Below, in pieces: positions 16,187-20,351 of a stretch of 20,351 nucleotides of DNA (position 1 is the first letter of the stretch; each line of letters opens with the position of its first letter). The stretch lies in contig CADCQX010000014.1 of assembly GCA_902803695.1 (NCBI GenBank), positions 1 through 20,351 of the forward strand, read 5' to 3'. Source of the stretch: Oscillospiraceae bacterium. GTDB lineage: Bacteria; Bacillota; Clostridia; Saccharofermentanales; Saccharofermentanaceae. The notes under the pieces are model-generated. The model worked only from the letters and a program-made list of their open reading frames with translations, made no database searches and was not told the DNA's origin. Made by a program: the position numbers and the translations under genes.

Positions 16187-16912
16187 TCAATCGTCAAGAT
16201 TATGGAAAACCTCTTGGATATCGTCGTTTTCGTCCATCTTATCGAGCATCTTCTCGAACTGCTCGAGCATTGCAGGATCTGTGATCTGGGCATATGTTAC
16301 AGGCACAGGTCCGAGGCTGCTGTCAAGGAATACATAGCCCTTGTCCTCAAGAGCATCTCTTACAGCATAATAATCTTCAGGAGCGGTAGTGATCTCATAG
16401 CACTCATCTTCAGCTACGAAATCCTCAGCGCCAGCATCAAGAGCATCAGACATAACCTGATCCTCGTCTTCGTATTCTTCTTTTGAGATCACGATAACTC
16501 CCTTATCTTCTAAAAGGAAGGATACGCTTCCGGAAACACCCATGTTTCCGCCGTGCTTATCGAAAAGGTGACGGACGTCACCGGCTGTTCTGTTACGGTT
16601 GTTTGTAAGAGTCTTAACGATTACTGCGACTCCGCCAGGACCGTAGCCCTCATATGTGATCTCCTCGTAATCGTCTCCTTCGCCTGCACCTGCAGCCTTC
16701 TTGATAGCTCTTGCAATATTATCGTTAGGCATGTTAGCCGCTTTAGCCTTTGCTACTACGTCTTTAAGTCTGGAGTTACCGTCAGGATCAGGGCCGCCTG
16801 CTTTAACTGCAACCTGGATCTCCTTTGCAATTTTGGTAAAGATCGCACCCTTTGCTGCATCAGAAGCTTCCTTCTTACGCTTGATGTTACTCCATTTGGA
16901 ATGACCGGACAT
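16187..16912 (-). CDS. yebC: YebC/PmpR/TACO1 family protein
   Basis: 241 residues, the usual family length. ATG 16912 follows AGGAGG with a five-base spacer. The N-terminus is MSGHSKWSNIKRKKEASDAAKG, the invariant opening of YebC. The three family domains can be followed: the helical N-terminal part (1-80), YEGYGPGGVAVIVKTLTNNRNRTA (about 88-112) and a C-terminal domain with VTYAQITDP. YebC proteins were first called DNA-binding regulators; later work on bacterial and mitochondrial members points to a ribosome-associated role in translating difficult sequences such as proline runs. It sits 16 bases after the prepilin peptidase stop and 12 bases before the P-loop/Asp23 gene, so it belongs to the middle of this operon. 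Confidence 0.97.
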   Translation of the reverse strand: MSGHSKWSNIKRKKEASDAAKGAIFTKIAKEIQVAVKAGGPDPDGNSRLKDVVAKAKAANMPNDNIARAIKKAAGAGEGDDYEEITYEGYGPGGVAVIVKTLTNNRNRTAGDVRHLFDKHGGNMGVSGSVSFLLEDKGVIVISKEEYEDEDQVMSDALDAGAEDFVAEDECYEITTAPEDYYAVRDALEDKGYVFLDSSLGPVPVTYAQITDPAMLEQFEKMLDKMDENDDIQEVFHNLDD

Positions 16913-16928
16913 AAAAACCTCCTAGAAA

Positions 16929-17789
16929 TTAAAAAACTAAAAAACTAACCAATAGATTATCAAAAAACTGGTTAATAATAAACCCTATTATATTAACAAG
17001 GACAAGACCACAAGTCGAGACGATTGCGGTGTATTTGTCATATTTTGTGTCCTTAAGGATAAGCCTCGGCAGGATGAAGAGCATTACTGATGCAATGAGT
17101 GAGTATTCGTAGCCTATCGACATCTTTCCGAAATATGCGTAGTAGAAAGCAAACGGAAGGTCGAGCCAGAAGTCCGTCTTTGTGTATTTTTTTCGAAGGA
17201 TCTTGGAAAAAAGAGCAATGATACCTACGATTATCAAAGCAACGGATACGGAGATAAGGAGATAAGCGGCTGCTGCTTTGAATGATGAGAGGAGTACTGT
17301 ACAAGCCGAAAGCAATACTGCTGCGCAGCCTGAGAAAACGCAGTAACCATAGAAAGATCTCTTTTTATCGTAGTAGATCATCATGGATGATACTAGTGAT
17401 GCCAACACCAGAAGGTTTACACAGTATGCGCCAAACAGGACCAGATGCATCTTATCGTAAAGATTCAGGATATCCAGCTGGTAACTGATATGTCCGAGAG
17501 AAAAGGTCAAAAATACAAGTCCCGTGAAAGACTCGATCTTGATGTATCTTGAAGCGATAGGTGCCTTACAGTATCTGCACTTTCCGCCTAGGAAGAGCCA
17601 GCTGAAAACCGGAACCAGATCGAGAGCTCCGAGTTCGTGGCCGCAGGACATACACATTGAGTGGCCTTTTACGATGGTCCTTCCTTCCGGGATCCTGTAG
17701 ATGACAACATTCAGAAAACTTCCGATTACGATGCCGAAAAGGGTGGTCAGAACTACGAAAAAAATGCTTAAAACAGTATAAAACTCCAT
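16929..17789 (-). CDS. pilD: type IV prepilin peptidase (A24 family)
   Basis: 286 residues from ATG 17789, which has AAAGG nine bases upstream; a GTG at 17837 would add 16 hydrophilic residues. The N-terminal part carries GSFLNVVIYRIP (23-34) and the four cysteines C46-x2-C49 and C71-x2-C74, the zinc-type motif of bifunctional prepilin peptidase/N-methylases, separated by the typical LDLVPVFSWLFLGGKC segment. About seven hydrophobic helices follow. The first catalytic aspartate is probably D141 (IYYDKKRSF). The second, normally in GxGD, is not clear: the equivalent stretch reads KTDFWLDLPFAF (204-214), with D206 or D210 as candidates and no glycines. The enzyme cleaves the leaders of pilin-type proteins such as the one at 11951-13750. 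First gene of the leftward operon, divergent from pilB. Confidence 0.9.
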   Translation of the reverse strand: MEFYTVLSIFFVVLTTLFGIVIGSFLNVVIYRIPEGRTIVKGHSMCMSCGHELGALDLVPVFSWLFLGGKCRYCKAPIASRYIKIESFTGLVFLTFSLGHISYQLDILNLYDKMHLVLFGAYCVNLLVLASLVSSMMIYYDKKRSFYGYCVFSGCAAVLLSACTVLLSSFKAAAAYLLISVSVALIIVGIIALFSKILRKKYTKTDFWLDLPFAFYYAYFGKMSIGYEYSLIASVMLFILPRLILKDTKYDKYTAIVSTCGLVLVNIIGFIINQFFDNLLVSFLVF

Positions 17790-17825
17790 AACTTCAAACC
17801 TTTCGAGATAGTGTTTCTGTTTAGT

Positions 17826-17855
17826 TTTATACAACACTAAAACTTAAAAATCCAA
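17826..17855 (-). promoter_or_regulatory. possible promoter of the prepilin peptidase operon
   Basis: On the minus strand TTGGAT (17855-17850, weak -35) is followed after 18 bases by TATAAA (17831-17826, five of six matches to TATAAT). It is suitably placed about 37 bases ahead of ATG 17789 and would exclude the longer GTG start. The match is modest and the region is AT-rich, so chance is possible. Confidence 0.3.
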
Positions 17856-17959
17856 TATATTGTATTACAAAATATTAGCTATGTCTGAAAATACTATTTT
17901 ATTTTCGCCTATTTTTCAAAAAATCTTGTATTTTTGTGCTTCCTGTTGTATATTTTTCT

Positions 17960-17984
17960 AAGACACAAGGGCGTATTGTGTCTT
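17960..17984. repeat. perfect 9-bp inverted repeat in the prepilin peptidase/pilB divergent spacer
   Basis: AAGACACAA (17960-17968) and TTGTGTCTT (17976-17984) are perfect complements around a seven-base GGGCGTA loop. It lies about 107 bases before the pilB start and 170 bases before that of the prepilin peptidase gene, so it could be an operator acting on either or a hairpin in a long pilB leader. A short GTTTTGG follows, too T-poor for a clear terminator. Confidence 0.55.
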
Positions 17985-18054
17985 GTTTTGGTGCTTTTGT
18001 AATCAAATGATAACACAGGTGTTCTGTTAAGGTCATTTAAAGTACATAAAATAT

Positions 18055-18080
18055 ATTTATGGACTCGCGGGTCCTTAAAT
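18055..18080. promoter_or_regulatory. imperfect 26-bp palindrome just ahead of the pilB ribosome binding site
   Basis: The half-sites ATTTATGGACTCG and CGGGTCCTTAAAT match at 11 of 13 paired positions (mismatches at 18060/18075 and 18065/18070, the latter a G-U pair in RNA). It ends one base before GGAGG (18081-18085). It could bind a dimeric regulator or fold as a leader hairpin that affects ribosome access to pilB. Confidence 0.55.
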
Positions 18081-18090
18081 GGAGGGTTTA

Positions 18091-19764
18091 ATGAAGCGAT
18101 TAGGTGATATCCTTATTGACAGCGGTTTTATCTCTGCAACCGATCTTTCCGAAGCGTTAAGCGTTCAGAAGCAGACAGGAAAGAGACTTGGTGAAGTAAT
18201 CATCGAAATGGGTCTCATGTCAGAGTTTGATATCCTCCGTGCAGTATCCAGCCAGTACAATTATCCAATCATTGACTTGAATAATATCGAGGTAGATTCC
18301 AAGGCTACAGCTTTGGTTACTGAGAAATATTGCCGTGATAACACTATCGTCCCGATCGGTTTTGACGATGAAAAGCTCGTTGTAGCTATCGATGACCCAC
18401 TTAACGTCCTCGTTCAGGATGATCTCCAGTTCATCACCGGCAGACAGATCGTTCTCATGCTCGCTACAAAGAGTGCTATTGAGAACTGTATCGGTGTTCA
18501 TTATGGTAAAGAGAGTGCTGAGAAGGCAGCTCAGGAACTTAATGAAGACTTTGATGAAGATGTTATCGCAGGTCTTGATGCAGAAGTTAGTGAGCAGGTC
18601 AACAGTGCTCCTGTTGTTAAGCTCGTTAACTCCATGATCGACTTTGCTATCAGAGCAGGTTCTTCAGATATTCACATCGAGCCGATGGAAGATCGTGTTC
18701 GAGTCCGTATCCGTATCGACGGTGTCATGCAGGAGATTATGAGCAACCCTGTTAACGCACGTGACGCCATCATAACAAGAATCAAGATCCTCAGCGGTAT
18801 GAACATCGCTGAGAAGAGAATCCCTCAGGACGGTCGTATCCAGACAATGATCAACGGCGAGGAAGTCGACATGCGTGTGTCCGTACTTCCTACGATCTAC
18901 GGAGAAAAGACCGTTATCCGTATTCTTGCTAAGAATGACGGAAACCTTAATCGTAAGTATTTGGGTATCAGTGATCACAACAATGCCCTTATTGATAAGA
19001 TCATCCAAGTTCCTCAGGGAATCTGCTTGATCTCCGGACCTACTGGTTCAGGTAAAACAACAACCCTTTATACTCTTCTTTCAGAGAAGAACAGTCCGGA
19101 AACAAACATTATTACAGTTGAGGACCCAGTCGAAATTAAGATCCCTGGACTTAATCAGGTCCAGGTAAACGCAAAAGCAGGTATGACTTTTGCAAGTGGT
19201 CTTCGTTCTATTCTCCGTCAGGACCCTGATATCATCCTCGTCGGAGAGATTCGTGACGGTGAGACAGCCGAGATCGCAATGCGTGCTGCTATCACAGGTC
19301 ACTTGGTTTTCAGTACAATCCACACCAACGATGCTGTATCCTCTATCAACCGTTTGATTGATATGGGACTTGAGCCTTACATGGTTTGCTCGGCATTGGT
19401 AGGTGTTGTATCACAGCGTCTCGTTCGCCGTATTTGTAACAGCTGCCGTCAGCCATATGAACCTTCTGAGTACGAAATGAAGAAAGTTCATATCGAGCCT
19501 GGTCAGAAGTTGTACAAAGGTGAGGGCTGTCCGGATTGTAACGGCTCAGGATACAAGGGTCGTATTGCTATTCATGAAATCGTAGTTATGACTTCAGCTA
19601 TGAAATCTCTTATCGAAAAGAGAGCAAGTGAGGAAGAGATGCGTAAACTCGCAGTGTCAGAGGGAACGCAGATGCTTGCAGATTCTGCGGCAGCGCTTGT
19701 TGTTGAGGGTATTACAACTATAGATGAAATGAATAGAGTAGCTTATTCCATTGATGATAATTAA
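18091..19764 (+). CDS. pilB: type IV pilus assembly ATPase PilB (GspE family)
   Basis: 557 residues from ATG 18091; an upstream ATG at 18079 is in frame, but GGAGG at 18081-18085 serves 18091, and MKRLGDILIDSGFIS is the standard family opening. Domains: N-terminal MshEN/GspE-N (about 1-140), then the secretion ATPase (about 165-550). Visible motifs: Walker A GPTGSGKT (316-323), Asp box TVEDPVE (342-348), Walker B region DPDIILVGEIRD (378-389) and His box HLVFSTIHTNDA (404-415). A four-cysteine zinc motif is present (C449, C452, C480, C483), as in pilus extension ATPases. It drives pilin assembly at the inner face of the membrane. The pilT start follows 12 bases after its stop, so the two form one operon. 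Confidence 0.97.
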   Translation: MKRLGDILIDSGFISATDLSEALSVQKQTGKRLGEVIIEMGLMSEFDILRAVSSQYNYPIIDLNNIEVDSKATALVTEKYCRDNTIVPIGFDDEKLVVAIDDPLNVLVQDDLQFITGRQIVLMLATKSAIENCIGVHYGKESAEKAAQELNEDFDEDVIAGLDAEVSEQVNSAPVVKLVNSMIDFAIRAGSSDIHIEPMEDRVRVRIRIDGVMQEIMSNPVNARDAIITRIKILSGMNIAEKRIPQDGRIQTMINGEEVDMRVSVLPTIYGEKTVIRILAKNDGNLNRKYLGISDHNNALIDKIIQVPQGICLISGPTGSGKTTTLYTLLSEKNSPETNIITVEDPVEIKIPGLNQVQVNAKAGMTFASGLRSILRQDPDIILVGEIRDGETAEIAMRAAITGHLVFSTIHTNDAVSSINRLIDMGLEPYMVCSALVGVVSQRLVRRICNSCRQPYEPSEYEMKKVHIEPGQKLYKGEGCPDCNGSGYKGRIAIHEIVVMTSAMKSLIEKRASEEEMRKLAVSEGTQMLADSAAALVVEGITTIDEMNRVAYSIDDN

Positions 19765-19776
19765 AGGAGGTATATT

Positions 19777-20351
19777 GTGGAAGGTTTTACATTAACGATT
19801 GAAGCGATCCTTACAGAAGCTGTCAGAAGACAGGCATCCGATACACACATTACCGTCGGTCTTCCTCCGATGATCCGTGTAAACGGCGACTTGATCCCTA
19901 TGAGCAATCAGATCTTGACTCAAGCGGATACTGAATATCTTTGTAAGTCAATGATCGATAAATCAAGACAGCAGTACCTTAACGAAAGAGGCGAGATTGA
20001 CTTCTCATACGTCGTTAAAGACTACAGCAGATTCAGATGTAATATTTTCAAGCAGAGAGGTTCTTATGCTCTTGCAGCAAGAACTATCACAAATGAAATT
20101 CCTACATGTGAAAAATTGGGTCTGCCGAACTTGTTCAAGGATTTGGCTTTGAAGCCTAGGGGATTGATCCTTGTAACAGGACCTACGGGTTCCGGTAAGT
20201 CTACAACTCTTGCTGCTATGATCGGCCATATCAATACATGCAGAAAGTGTCATATTCTCACATTGGAGGAGCCTATCGAGTATCTCCATATGCATGGTGA
20301 GGCTATGATCAACCAGAGAGAGATCCACGAGGATACGTTGTCTTTCGCGAA
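19777..20351 (+). CDS. pilT: type IV pilus retraction ATPase PilT, 3' truncated by the window edge
   Basis: 191 codons are visible; the frame stays open to the right edge. The start is a GTG at 19777 with a very strong AAAGGAGG (19763-19770) six bases upstream, overlapping the pilB stop. The N-terminal PAS-like part reads RRQASDTHITVGLPPMIRVNGDL (about 17-39), as in PilT. Walker A is GPTGSGKS (135-142), preceded by RGLILVT, followed by the Asp box region LTLEEPIEYLH (161-171; an LEEP variant of the more common LEDP) and NQREIHEDTLSF. PilT depolymerises the pilus and powers twitching motility. Full-length proteins are about 350 residues, so roughly half is missing. The pilB-pilT order with tight spacing suggests further pil genes (for example pilC) beyond the edge. 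Confidence 0.95.
   Translation, partial: MEGFTLTIEAILTEAVRRQASDTHITVGLPPMIRVNGDLIPMSNQILTQADTEYLCKSMIDKSRQQYLNERGEIDFSYVVKDYSRFRCNIFKQRGSYALAARTITNEIPTCEKLGLPNLFKDLALKPRGLILVTGPTGSGKSTTLAAMIGHINTCRKCHILTLEEPIEYLHMHGEAMINQREIHEDTLSFA

Noticed and set aside
17838..18090. Cyclic di-GMP riboswitch before pilB
   Set aside because: Such elements control some clostridial pili, but I see none of the conserved GEMM core sequence here.
1..20351. CRISPR arrays, tRNA or rRNA genes, prophage or toxin-antitoxin pairs
   Set aside because: No spaced direct repeats, no cloverleaf-like or ribosomal RNA sequence and no phage or toxin-antitoxin proteins were recognised.

Overview
The window is ordinary chromosome from what looks like a low-to-mid GC Gram-positive anaerobe, most likely class Clostridia (Bacillota). 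The grounds are strong AGGAGG-type ribosome binding sites, frequent TAATG-coupled operons, a DUF6062 protein, YfhO-type membrane proteins, a membrane-anchored PpiC-like foldase and a Gram-positive-style type IV pilus cluster. I see no rRNA, tRNA, CRISPR array, prophage or insertion sequence. Genus and species cannot be fixed from this sequence alone.

Left part (1-5643). The 3' part of a YigZ/IMPACT gene is followed by a membrane-anchored HtrA serine protease and, two bases later, a tiny one-helix membrane protein. These face a leftward three-gene operon: a lipid kinase of the diacylglycerol-kinase family, then a PpiC/SurA-like membrane foldase, then a histidine phosphatase. Both junctions in that operon are one-base TAATG overlaps. 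The two transcription units converge on a good hairpin terminator at 2077-2122.

Middle (5805-11783). Two large, overlapping, tandem YfhO-like polytopic membrane proteins, probably acting in cell-envelope polymer glycosylation, are followed by a DEDDh 3'-5' exonuclease carrying a C-terminal Cys/His cluster.

Right part (11951-20351). This part is dominated by type IV pilus genes. A large PilX/GspK-like pilin-type protein with a beta-rich ectodomain has its own promoter and terminator. A leftward five-gene operon runs prepilin peptidase, YebC, P-loop/Asp23 fusion, DUF6062 zinc-type protein, DsrE/YedF-like protein. On the other strand are pilB and a truncated pilT, which runs off the window. The pilus genes therefore bracket and include an operon whose last three members are poorly characterised. 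A near-perfect 26-bp palindrome lies directly in front of the pilB ribosome binding site.

Most interesting points: the Asp23 domain fused to a P-loop NTPase inside a prepilin-peptidase operon; a prepilin peptidase whose second catalytic motif is not a recognisable GxGD; a GspK/PilX-like protein with a large beta-rich ectodomain; the palindrome before pilB; and the DUF6062/DsrE-like pair. These are leads, not proof of a new system.
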